Virus record (IMG/VR): IMGVR_UViG_3300014501_000061
Span: 1-26,317 of that record
Length of the DNA: 26,317 bases
Reading direction: 5' to 3' (one strand)
Source of the DNA: a virus
Shown: positions 21,135-26,317 of the stretch, piece by piece
Numbering within the stretch: the first letter of the stretch is position 1
How the letters are laid out: each line of letters begins with the position of its first letter
Notes under the pieces: model-generated
Seen by the model: only the letters and a program-made list of their open reading frames with translations
Databases searched by the model: none
What the model was told of the DNA's origin: nothing
Made by a program: the position numbers and the translations under genes

Positions 21135-21736
21135 CGAATGAAACTCCTGAATTCTATCGCTGATAAATCAGCCTTTGATTTATCTACCTTGTTAATATAC
21201 TTATTATGAATGGCATCAAATTCATCTCCACTAAGTAGAAATGGAGCAGCCTGAAATGGTAATCCATTGATAGTTTCAAGAAATGGATACCGTATTGGAC
21301 TACTCATCTGTTTGAAACCAATCTTTCTATAGAATTTTGTATTGTTAAATGGTTCAAGTGCCAAATAAATTAAAATAGCCTCTATACTCATTTCCCATCC
21401 AAGAATCATCATTCCAATACGAAGTTCAGAACCTGCTCCTAATGAAGAAGTCCATAGTTCACTTATTTCCCATACTTTATTTGGAGTATAATGTGTAAGG
21501 TCTGGTTCATGAAGAGTCTGAGGCATCATTTCAAGATTATGGGCGGCGAGACCGGCAATCATATGATTAGACCGGTTAAAAAGTCCGTAAAGACGACCAT
21601 GATTAAGATGAATCTGTTCAAGACGAGAATCTGGTTTATCACGAAAACCAGCACCAAACTTAATTCTTGCTTTATGAAGTTCTTTAGCAAATGTATCAAC
21701 AGAACATTTACCATTATCTAAAAGTCTAATTATCAT
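21131..21736 (-). CDS. GNAT-like acyltransferase
   Basis: A 201-residue protein with a GNAT-like layout: a central strand region (YGLFNRSNHMIAGLAAHNLE), KVWEISELWTSSL, a helix (LRIGMMILGWEMSIEAILIY) and the typical late motif NTKFYRKIGFKQ near residues 137-148. The arrangement, including a conserved-looking WEISEL and a C-terminal PFLLSGDEFDAIH, also recalls acyl-homoserine-lactone or N-acyl amino acid synthases of the GNAT superfamily. With the overlapping desaturase it may build or modify an acyl product. No catalytic residue can be named with certainty. Confidence 0.6.
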   Translation of the reverse strand: MIIRLLDNGKCSVDTFAKELHKARIKFGAGFRDKPDSRLEQIHLNHGRLYGLFNRSNHMIAGLAAHNLEMMPQTLHEPDLTHYTPNKVWEISELWTSSLGAGSELRIGMMILGWEMSIEAILIYLALEPFNNTKFYRKIGFKQMSSPIRYPFLETINGLPFQAAPFLLSGDEFDAIHNKYINKVDKSKADLSAIEFRSFIR

Positions 21737-21852
21737 TTTTCAAACATCCAGTTCAAATATCCCAATTCTCCAAGAAATACATAAATGGTTATGGCAAACA
21801 TAATAACCAATACCAGATGATTATCATCATCAATCCATTTCAATAGTTTCAT
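21733..21852 (-). CDS. Single-pass small membrane protein, 39 aa
   Basis: ATG 21852 opens 39 codons ending in TGA that overlaps the next ATG (ATGA). The protein has a short polar start (MKLLKWIDDDNH), one transmembrane helix (LVLVIMFAITIYVFLGELGY) and a short tail LNWMFEK. It is first in the GNAT-desaturase operon. The upstream promoter (-10 at 21865-21860) places +1 at about 21853, so the mRNA may be leaderless. It could anchor or partner the acyltransferase or desaturase; this is inference. Confidence 0.65.
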   Translation of the reverse strand: MKLLKWIDDDNHLVLVIMFAITIYVFLGELGYLNWMFEK

Positions 21853-21859
21853 TATAAAA

Positions 21860-21888
21860 ATAATAGCAAAATTAGGAAATTATGTCAA
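21860..21888 (-). promoter_or_regulatory. Sigma70 promoter TTGACA-17-TATTAT
   Basis: Minus strand TTGACA (21888 to 21883), a 17-nt spacer and TATTAT (21865 to 21860). Transcription is expected near 21853, one base before the ATG at 21852, so the first gene is probably translated from a leaderless or nearly leaderless mRNA. The -35 box overlaps the end of the Nudix gene. Confidence 0.8.
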
Positions 21889-22391
21889 TCGTGAGAACCA
21901 TCTCCGACTGCATTGAAAAACCAGACTGGTTTTTGTAGATAGGCACAATTCATAGCAAGTGGAATAAGGAAAGTTAAATTGGGCATTACTGGAATTTCAT
22001 GATATGAAGGACGTGGATAAACATCTAGCTCTTGAACAATAAAGGATTCTTGTTTGGTGGAAAATATGGATACCTTTTGTTCTTCTGCTTGAATATATTT
22101 GTTCAAATCATCATAATGAGTAAAGAAACAATATACATCATAATCATCACCAGCAAGAACAGCAAATTCAGTCCAGTCTTCGGGATTAGTTTTTATACCT
22201 GCTTCTTCTTCAAATTCACGAGCCATACATACAGCCGGTGTTTCGCCTTCCTCAATATGTCCACCGACACCATTCCATTTACCAGCCATCCATTCAAGTT
22301 TTGGTTTGCTTTTACGTAGAAGCAAAATAACTTCGCTCATGTCATTATTAAACATGAATCCTACTGTATAACCTGTTATCAATTTTTTCAT
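21885..22391 (-). CDS. Nudix hydrolase
   Basis: A 168-residue protein starting MKKLITGYTVGFMFNN. The Nudix box GX5EX7REUXEEXGU is complete at residues 44-66 (GHIEEGETPAVCMAREFEEE, then AGI). Family members hydrolyse nucleoside diphosphates linked to another moiety, for example oxidised dNTPs, NAD-like compounds or mRNA caps; the substrate cannot be read here. ATG 22391 is preferred because AAGGTGA lies upstream and the previous stop is 1 nt away. An alternative start at 22445 lies inside the previous gene. Confidence 0.88.
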   Translation of the reverse strand: MKKLITGYTVGFMFNNDMSEVILLLRKSKPKLEWMAGKWNGVGGHIEEGETPAVCMAREFEEEAGIKTNPEDWTEFAVLAGDDYDVYCFFTHYDDLNKYIQAEEQKVSIFSTKQESFIVQELDVYPRPSYHEIPVMPNLTFLIPLAMNCAYLQKPVWFFNAVGDGSHD

Positions 22392-22392
22392 A

Positions 22393-22593
22393 CTAATCAC
22401 CTTTTTTAGCAGATATCCATCTAGACACACTTCTTGGCATGACATGTTTAAATGGACCCTTCATTCCACATTCATAACAAACACGACACAAAATTTTTGG
22501 ATTTTCTAGATTTGAACCTTTCTTTATAGCAAGTTTTGAACTACCATAAGAATTCCATGTTCTATGTCCTAATATAACACATTTTAAATTCAT
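22393..22593 (-). CDS. Small zinc-binding protein, 66 aa
   Basis: A 66-residue basic protein starting MNLKCVILGHRTWNS, with a second pair in CRVCYECGMKGPFKH. Cys5 and His10 with the later CxxC can form a zinc site. Such CxLGH...CxxCG small proteins are common in phages, with unknown role. It ends 1 nt before the Nudix ATG, so the two are translationally linked. Confidence 0.7.
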   Translation of the reverse strand: MNLKCVILGHRTWNSYGSSKLAIKKGSNLENPKILCRVCYECGMKGPFKHVMPRSVSRWISAKKGD

Positions 22594-22600
22594 TGTTTTC

Positions 22601-22926
22601 TCACTTATAATGAGGGGTTTTAATTGCTACTCCATCAATTTTAAAAAATTCATTTATCTCATGCAATTCTATTCCAACTATCTTATCATAAATTACATTA
22701 GCAAATCTATCAAATGGTCCTGTGATATCATCTTTATGAAAAATAATACCACCCCTTAATGGACTATAATCACCAGTATTTGCATCAATAACATTTTTAG
22801 TTAGATATATCCCAACATAATCACCATGAACTGGACAAACTTCATAATTATAGAAACCACATTTAATTCGGCTAAGTTTTGAAAATAATTCTTTTTTTTA
22901 ATTTTAAATTTTCTTTCATCACTCAT
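22601..22926 (-). CDS. Gene split by a -1 frame change at A8 (108 aa if joined)
   Basis: No single long frame exists here. ATG 22926 starts MSDERKFKIKKK and reaches ATT AAA AAA AAG (A run at 22899-22892). Read at -1 after A AAA AAG, the frame continues ELFSKLSRIKCGFYNYEVCP, VHGDYVGIYLTKNVIDANTG to KTPHYK and stops at TGA 22601. A second ATG at 22919 has better ribosome binding site spacing (GGAG) but needs a +1 change. The downstream protein looks real (ordered composition, CxxH pair). It is either programmed -1 frameshifting (A AAA AAG is the dnaX-type slippery site) or an indel in the A8 run, natural or from sequencing. Confidence 0.6.
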
Positions 22927-22936
22927 TCTCCATTCA

Positions 22937-24052
22937 TTATGTAAATCCCATTTTACGTTTAACTACTGTCTTATTAAAAACCTTTTTCTTACTATTAGGT
23001 AAAGTAGAATATAAGTCAGACAAAGTTCTTGATGCTGGTATAGTTCCATCATGACCATGATTTTTAAGCCATACTCCAGCTTCCTCTAGAGTAAATGAAG
23101 GAAATTCTAAATTCGAAAGGCAGCGGCCCTGTCTGCTTATAGCCGGATTAATATCATCCAATGCTTGGTTAGTAGTAATCAAAATCAAAAGGTTCATTCC
23201 CTGTCCAAGAAGACCATCACCAATATTAAGAAGTTTAGTTAATGCTCCAGTCTTGTTCTCAGTTGAAACATAATCACCAGCATCTTCACAAATTAACAGA
23301 TTCCACTTATTCTTAGCTACCTTTGGTGTATGAGTTATAAGAATATTATCGTCGTCATCATCTTCTTCATTTATATGAAGCTTAGTTACTACATTCAACA
23401 TATAATTAACAGACGAACCAAAAAAATTCTCCAAGTCAATTATATAATGGGCAGTACACCATCCTTTCCATGCATTAGTCAGAGAACGAATTCCCCATGT
23501 CTTTCCTGTTCCAGGTTCTCCACGCCATAAAATTATTTTTCCACCACTTAAATCATCTGGATTTAATTCCATCAAATCTTTTAAATCATCATGTAGATTA
23601 GAAGGATAATTCTGAGTAATGTCTTCCCACTTTGGAGTTTCAATATCCTTAATAGTTCTTTTTGGAGCCTTGGCTAGATGCCAAAAATGAATAGGTGTTA
23701 TACCAAGTTTTTCTTTTGGAGTTGGTTTATGTTTAATTAATTCAGCATAAACTGCTTCGGCCTCTTCTACTGTTTTGTAGAATCCATAAAGGTCATAGAC
23801 CTTTTCATTTTGGTCTCCACGATGGGTTAATAAATGTCCGTTTCTAAATTCTTTTACTTCACGATGAGAATCACTATCAACAGAAGATGCAATAGTCCTT
23901 GCCCCTATAATTAAATCAGGAAGTTTTTCTATATTTGTATATTCTATATGAAATGTATGTTTGTAATCTTGATCAAGAATTAATTGTGATGCTACTCCGC
24001 TATAATAGTCCCAAATAGCCGACTCTGCATAGTGGTTTAAAACTGAATGCAT
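22937..24052 (-). CDS. AAA-family ATPase
   Basis: A 371-residue protein. The N-terminal domain (1-165) contains no motif I can place. The ATPase core has Walker A GEPGTGKT (178-185), Walker B LLICED (252-257), sensor 1 ITTNQ (292-296) and a likely arginine finger in AISRQGRC (307-310). An acidic loop EEDDDDDN lies at about 229-236. The arrangement resembles AAA proteins with an N-terminal DUF5925-like region, but I am unsure of that. AAAGGTG precedes ATG 24052, just after tRNA-Leu. Its role in the phage is unknown; remodelling of a protein complex is the general expectation. Confidence 0.8.
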   Translation of the reverse strand: MHSVLNHYAESAIWDYYSGVASQLILDQDYKHTFHIEYTNIEKLPDLIIGARTIASSVDSDSHREVKEFRNGHLLTHRGDQNEKVYDLYGFYKTVEEAEAVYAELIKHKPTPKEKLGITPIHFWHLAKAPKRTIKDIETPKWEDITQNYPSNLHDDLKDLMELNPDDLSGGKIILWRGEPGTGKTWGIRSLTNAWKGWCTAHYIIDLENFFGSSVNYMLNVVTKLHINEEDDDDDNILITHTPKVAKNKWNLLICEDAGDYVSTENKTGALTKLLNIGDGLLGQGMNLLILITTNQALDDINPAISRQGRCLSNLEFPSFTLEEAGVWLKNHGHDGTIPASRTLSDLYSTLPNSKKKVFNKTVVKRKMGFT

Positions 24053-24067
24053 TCAACACCTTTACTT

Positions 24068-24151
24068 TGGTACAGGCTGAGAGAATCGAACTCTCACTGC
24101 TTTCGCAACTGGTTCTTAAGACCAGCGGGTCTACCGTTCCCCCAAGCCTGC
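24068..24151 (-). tRNA. tRNA-Leu (anticodon UAA)
   Basis: 84 nt with encoded CCA. Acceptor GCAGGCT pairs with AGCCTGT (G.U first pair). Anticodon stem CTGGT/ACCAG encloses CTTAAGA, with anticodon TAA. A long variable arm (TTGCGAAAGCAGT) marks a type II leucine tRNA. The T arm is GAGAG-TTCGATT-CTCTC. It reads UUA, a codon favoured in AT-rich genes like those here. Confidence 0.95.
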
Positions 24152-24172
24152 ACATTTGAAGTAATACTATCA

Positions 24173-24700
24173 TTATTTAGCCTGTTTTAATAGTCCCATA
24201 ACTTCACAAGCTAATTCACCCTGCCGCCTATATGCCTCTTTCTCCCATGGATATTCTTGATATTTTTCATGATTTTCGATTGATTCTAATTGATCAACCA
24301 AATCATATTTTTTTCCTTTCCAATATGGTGTCAATCCTTTAAATTCAGTTTTGCCCAATCTTTTTTGTTCTGAATGAACTAGTTCATGACATAAACATTG
24401 CAAAAATAATGTTCTACCTCTCAATCGTTTTATATCAAGTTCTAAAAAATTAGCTTTTCCATAATCAGTATATTGACCAAGTAGGGAAATATTTCCATTC
24501 TTTGGTAATACTCCAAATTTAAAAATGATCGAAGGTATAAATTTTATTATATGATGTTTTTCAATAATATCAACTGCTTCAACTAAAAGTTTTGTACATT
24601 TTTTAACTTTATCGGATAGATTATCATGATAATGTTTTGAAACAATTAGCATATTATTATGGTCAATAAAATTATGAATAACAATATCACTCTTGTTCAT
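24173..24700 (-). CDS. SprT-like zinc metallopeptidase (HExxH)
   Basis: A 175-residue protein without a signal peptide. The zincin motif is HELVH (105-109, in LCHELVHSEQ), with downstream acidic residues in YPWEKEAYRRQGEL (Glu153/Glu155) as candidates for the third ligand. This resembles SprT-like and other phage-borne zincins that act in the cytoplasm. The substrate is unknown. ATG 24700 has weak TAGGAT upstream. The gene ends 22 nt before tRNA-Leu. It is unrelated in sequence to the exported peptidase at 13186-13821. Confidence 0.75.
   Translation of the reverse strand: MNKSDIVIHNFIDHNNMLIVSKHYHDNLSDKVKKCTKLLVEAVDIIEKHHIIKFIPSIIFKFGVLPKNGNISLLGQYTDYGKANFLELDIKRLRGRTLFLQCLCHELVHSEQKRLGKTEFKGLTPYWKGKKYDLVDQLESIENHEKYQEYPWEKEAYRRQGELACEVMGLLKQAK
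24174..24180 (-). promoter_or_regulatory. Possible late promoter CTAAATA before tRNA-Leu
   Basis: Minus strand CTAAATA overlaps the stop of the metallopeptidase gene. Predicted +1 near 24168 lies 17 nt before the tRNA 5' end. It would allow late expression of the tRNA and the AAA ATPase. Chance occurrence at a stop codon is possible. Confidence 0.35.
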
Positions 24701-24714
24701 ATAAATATCCTATC

Positions 24715-25026
24715 TCATTTTGGTTTACTTTGCAATAGTCTCTTGGCATTCTTTTTTTCTATAAGAATACTAAGTGCTCGTTTAACGACTAAAATCATTT
24801 CACCTATTTTCAATTCTTTAGGAAAAGCTGGTGTAGTTCGAACTCGGTAAAAGGTCTTTACTCCATTTCCATAGAAACCAAGCTTTTGAATCCAAAATTC
24901 TCCCGGAATCATTTTATCAAGAGTTTCGGCCTTTACATAAGGTTCAAGTTGTTCAAGTGGAAGAGGAAAAAACTTCTCAAGCTTTTCCGCCCCACCCATA
25001 TCTTGAATAATTTTATCTACATCCAT
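24715..25026 (-). CDS. Hypothetical protein, 103 aa
   Basis: A 103-residue soluble protein with an N-terminal helix (MDVDKIIQDMGGAEKLEKFF), a central beta region (EFWIQKLGFYGNGVKTFYRV) and a basic tail (KKNAKRLLQSKPK). It has no known motif. The start overlaps the preceding stop (TAATG). It forms a small operon with the genes at 25026-25374. Confidence 0.65.
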   Translation of the reverse strand: MDVDKIIQDMGGAEKLEKFFPLPLEQLEPYVKAETLDKMIPGEFWIQKLGFYGNGVKTFYRVRTTPAFPKELKIGEMILVVKRALSILIEKKNAKRLLQSKPK

Positions 25027-25211
25027 TACATCTCTTTCATTTTCTTTATATCTTTCTTGTTAACTATATGGATAGACTCACTATACTTACCATCAGATAA
25101 AACATTACCATTCTTATCTGTTTCTATACCAATAATAGTATCAGGACTATCTCGCTCTAATTTGATATAGAATGATTTAGGAATCTTCCTAACTTTCAGT
25201 TTGTATATCAC
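25026..25211 (-). CDS. Hypothetical basic protein, 61 aa, GTG start
   Basis: A 61-residue basic protein starting at GTG 25211 with AGGTGA just upstream. The start lies 23 nt inside the preceding gene. The sequence suggests a small beta-rich fold (IYKLKVRKIPKSFYIKLERD, then TIIGIETDKNGNVL) and a Lys-rich end. No family is recognised. Confidence 0.6.
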   Translation of the reverse strand: MIYKLKVRKIPKSFYIKLERDSPDTIIGIETDKNGNVLSDGKYSESIHIVNKKDIKKMKEM

Positions 25212-25374
25212 TCTTCACCTGATTCTTAAATCCAAATGCCTTTCCAATTCCCATACGGAACTTGGATGCCTGTCTAGCAGTATTAGGTGTGTTAGATAGT
25301 TCACAGCATTTAGTAAATAAATCATTCTTAGCTGCAAACTGTTTATTAGTTAGTGGTACATTTTCTTCCGACAT
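25189..25374 (-). CDS. Hypothetical protein, 61 aa
   Basis: A 61-residue protein (start MSEENVPLTNKQFAAKNDLF) with CC at residues 23-24 and a basic middle. AGGAG precedes ATG 25374. It is the first gene after a 165-nt structured non-coding gap, which would be its 5' leader if transcription starts upstream. No family is recognised. Confidence 0.6.
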   Translation of the reverse strand: MSEENVPLTNKQFAAKNDLFTKCCELSNTPNTARQASKFRMGIGKAFGFKNQVKSDIQTES

Positions 25375-25539
25375 ATATTCTCCTATATTAGTGGGATTTG
25401 TGGAGACCTAGCTCGCATCAAAATCTACGCTACCACCATCGCGACTCTTAACGGCGAGTGACCGTTGTTTCGTTTGGGTGGACAACCCAATTCATATCAT
25501 GGAGTGTCATCTCCACTAGCTGTGCCTAATCAGCGTGGC
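25375..25539 (-). ncRNA. Structured non-coding gap, possible leader element or small RNA
   Basis: No plausible gene fits in these 165 nt, in a genome where genes usually overlap. A 7-bp long-range pairing GTGGAGA/TCTCCAC (25516-25510 with 25406-25400) encloses about 100 nt. Inside are a TTGGGT/ACCCAA hairpin with 5-nt loop (25474-25490) and an AACGG/CCGTT hairpin with 7-nt loop (25450-25466). The GC content is visibly higher than the surroundings. The strand is inferred from neighbouring genes. No T arm is present, so it is not a tRNA. No known RNA family is recognised. Confidence 0.45.
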
Positions 25540-25722
25540 TTATAAAAATTCAGGTAATATATTAAACCTTAAAGCAAAAGCCTTTTTTAATTCATCAGCC
25601 CATATCGATGAACTCACCGCATATGCTGCTACAGCAAGAAGTTGAATATCAGATAGAGATTCCCAATTTTTAAGAATCTCCTCTTTCGTAACTTTAGGAA
25701 CAGATTTTTTAAACCATGACAT
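25540..25722 (-). CDS. Hypothetical protein, 60 aa
   Basis: A 60-residue protein starting MSWFKKSVPKVTKEEILKNW, with a helical hydrophobic middle (IQLLAVAAYAVSSSIWADEL) that may be amphipathic rather than membrane-spanning. ATG 25722 overlaps the preceding stop (TAATG). It is the last gene before the structured gap. No family is recognised. Confidence 0.6.
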   Translation of the reverse strand: MSWFKKSVPKVTKEEILKNWESLSDIQLLAVAAYAVSSSIWADELKKAFALRFNILPEFL

Positions 25723-25856
25723 TACTTTTTCACCGTGGCCTTTAATTTTTTATCAAGACGTTTCAATGCTTCTCTAGTAGCCAGCTTTGCATCACCTGGA
25801 ATTACTGCTCGATTAAGAAGAATTAAAATTTCATTCTTACTTAGATTTATTTTCAT
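25722..25856 (-). CDS. Hypothetical basic protein, 44 aa
   Basis: A 44-residue protein, MKINLSKNEILILLNRAVIP followed by a basic helix (GDAKLATREALKRLDKKLKA). I chose ATG 25856 over the longer frame to 25910, whose N-terminus is Cys-rich and shares its DNA with another small frame. The end overlaps the next start (TAATG). No family is recognised. Confidence 0.55.
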   Translation of the reverse strand: MKINLSKNEILILLNRAVIPGDAKLATREALKRLDKKLKATVKK

Positions 25857-25924
25857 GGTGTTGATGTATGAGTAGCAACAACCATTGCAGCCCAAAAGAA
25901 TACTGCCCAAACAATGATTATCAT
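25853..25924 (-). CDS. Possible 23-aa membrane peptide
   Basis: ATG 25924 opens 23 codons, almost all hydrophobic (MIIIVWAVFFWAAMVVATHT then STP), ending in TGA that overlaps ATG 25856 (ATGA). The coupling resembles that of the 39-residue gene at 21733-21852. Against it, the start overlaps a possible -10 box (25925-25920), and there is no ribosome binding site. It may be a real micro-protein or only a chance frame. Confidence 0.35.
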   Translation of the reverse strand: MIIIVWAVFFWAAMVVATHTSTP

Positions 25925-25948
25925 AACATAATGCAATATTAATTTCAA
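25920..25948 (-). promoter_or_regulatory. Possible sigma70 promoter TTGAAA-17-TATGAT
   Basis: Minus strand TTGAAA (25948 to 25943), a 17-nt spacer and TATGAT (25925 to 25920). The transcript would start near 25913 and serve the gene at 25856, but it would exclude the start of the 23-residue frame. The boxes are less ideal than at the other sigma70 sites. Confidence 0.4.
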
Positions 25949-26142
25949 TCTAGGTTCATCCCTTCATGATACATCCAATGTACTCCACCAAAATGAGAAC
26001 GTGGAAAATATGGTCCGGTTGAATACTCTACTCCAAGACCACCAAAAGTGGAACATTGACAACACTTATGCAAACTACCATTACATTTAGCTGGTTTATC
26101 TCGCTCAAATTCAATTGCCGCAATAGTACATTCTTTTGACAT
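25945..26142 (-). CDS. Small Cys/His-rich protein, 65 aa
   Basis: A 65-residue protein starting MSKECTIAAIEFERDKPAKC. The cluster CNGSLHKCCQCSTFGG and later His residues (RSHFGGVHWMYHEG) suggest zinc binding. ATG 26142 follows the upstream stop by 1 nt (TAATATG), so it is preferred over the longer frame to 26184, which overlaps the upstream gene. Its function is unknown. Confidence 0.65.
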   Translation of the reverse strand: MSKECTIAAIEFERDKPAKCNGSLHKCCQCSTFGGLGVEYSTGPYFPRSHFGGVHWMYHEGMNLD

Positions 26143-26143
26143 A

Positions 26144-26314
26144 TTACTTCTTGTTTGCTGCCGGATTACGGACGTTTTGATCACTTACCTTAGTTCCGCA
26201 GACCGTACAAACACGCTGAGAGTTACCCAAGGTAAATACTCTCATATTCTTTCCATAACGTTTATCCTGAAAAGGATGGACGCATGAACACTTATATATT
26301 ACACTGTTTTCCAT
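26144..26314 (-). CDS. Zinc-ribbon protein, 56 aa
   Basis: ATG 26314 opens 56 codons to TAA at 26146-26144. The protein has YKCSCVHPFQDKRYGKNMRV and RVCTVCGTKV, i.e. Cys-x-Cys and Cys-x2-Cys knuckles about 27 residues apart, like the small YKC-C-H-FQD-YG...CTVCG proteins I recall from T4-like and other phages. It is probably a complete gene. Its function is unknown. Confidence 0.7.
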   Translation of the reverse strand: MENSVIYKCSCVHPFQDKRYGKNMRVFTLGNSQRVCTVCGTKVSDQNVRNPAANKK

Positions 26315-26317
26315 TTA

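Noticed and set aside
22392-22445. 18-residue N-terminal extension of the Nudix protein
   Set aside because: It lies inside the upstream zinc-protein gene. ATG 22391 has AAGGTGA and begins the normal Nudix fold.
24700-24707. Plus-strand TATAAATA
   Set aside because: It matches the late consensus, but the plus strand downstream holds only antisense sequence to minus-strand genes. Taken as chance in AT-rich DNA.
25400-25516. tRNA based on a 7-bp acceptor-like stem
   Set aside because: The enclosed segment is about 100 nt, there is no TTCRA T loop or CCA, and no anticodon arm fits. Kept only as an unclassified structured element.

Overview
The window is part of a tailed-phage (myovirus) genome of the T4 supergroup. 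It is AT-rich and has densely packed, mostly overlapping genes. T4-type landmarks are a gp4-like head completion nuclease, baseplate proteins resembling gp53, gp5, gp27, gp26 and gp51, tail-tube-fold proteins resembling gp48 and gp19/gp54, the ssDNA-binding protein gp32, the helicase loader gp59, a gp33-like late transcription coactivator, RNA ligase 1 and a polynucleotide kinase. T4-type late promoter motifs (TATAAATA and CTAAATA-like) recur upstream of genes. The host cannot be read directly. The circularly permuted tmRNA suggests a host lineage using that format (alphaproteobacteria and some cyanobacteria, for example), but this is inference.

Layout. 1-6899 (minus): tail and baseplate operon, transcribed gp48-like, gp53, gp27-like hub, gp5-like spike, a small protein, then virion surface or fibre proteins, ending in a partial gene with 63-nt tandem repeats. 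6900-6919: a 20-bp divergent promoter region built on a palindrome. 6920-11314 (plus): gp4, a mini HNH remnant, a gp2-like protein, a tail-tube-fold protein, gp26, gp51 (probably joined by a -1 frameshift) and a tape-measure or hub-like protein with a candidate peptidoglycan-acting domain. 11321-11348: terminator between convergent operons. 11376-16514 (minus): gp32, a small protein, gp59, a secreted or anchored metallopeptidase, gp33, a SleB hydrolase, Pnk, Rnl1 and a small conserved protein with a strong sigma70 promoter. 16514-17790 (minus): four small genes, three of them basic, whose N-termini resemble the T4 capsid-targeting sequence (candidate internal head proteins). 17826-18228 (minus): a candidate permuted tmRNA locus with its own late promoter and terminator. 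18244-22926 (minus): a small zinc-finger protein, a DUF932 protein, two unknown proteins, a fatty acid desaturase, a GNAT-like protein and a 39-residue membrane protein (a possible lipid operon), a Nudix hydrolase, a small zinc protein and a gene with a -1 frameshift signature. 22937-26314 (minus): an AAA ATPase, tRNA-Leu(UAA), an HExxH protease, several small unknown proteins, a 165-nt structured non-coding gap and small zinc-ribbon proteins.

How the parts fit. The structural genes build the contractile tail and finish the head. gp32, gp59 and gp33 link replication and late transcription. Rnl1, Pnk, tRNA-Leu and the tmRNA form an apparent tRNA-repair and ribosome-rescue group. SleB and the adjacent exported metallopeptidase are candidate lysis or envelope factors. 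The candidate internal proteins would be packaged with the DNA and delivered at infection. The most unusual item is the phage-borne permuted tmRNA: its acceptor piece and coding piece are separated by only four nucleotides.
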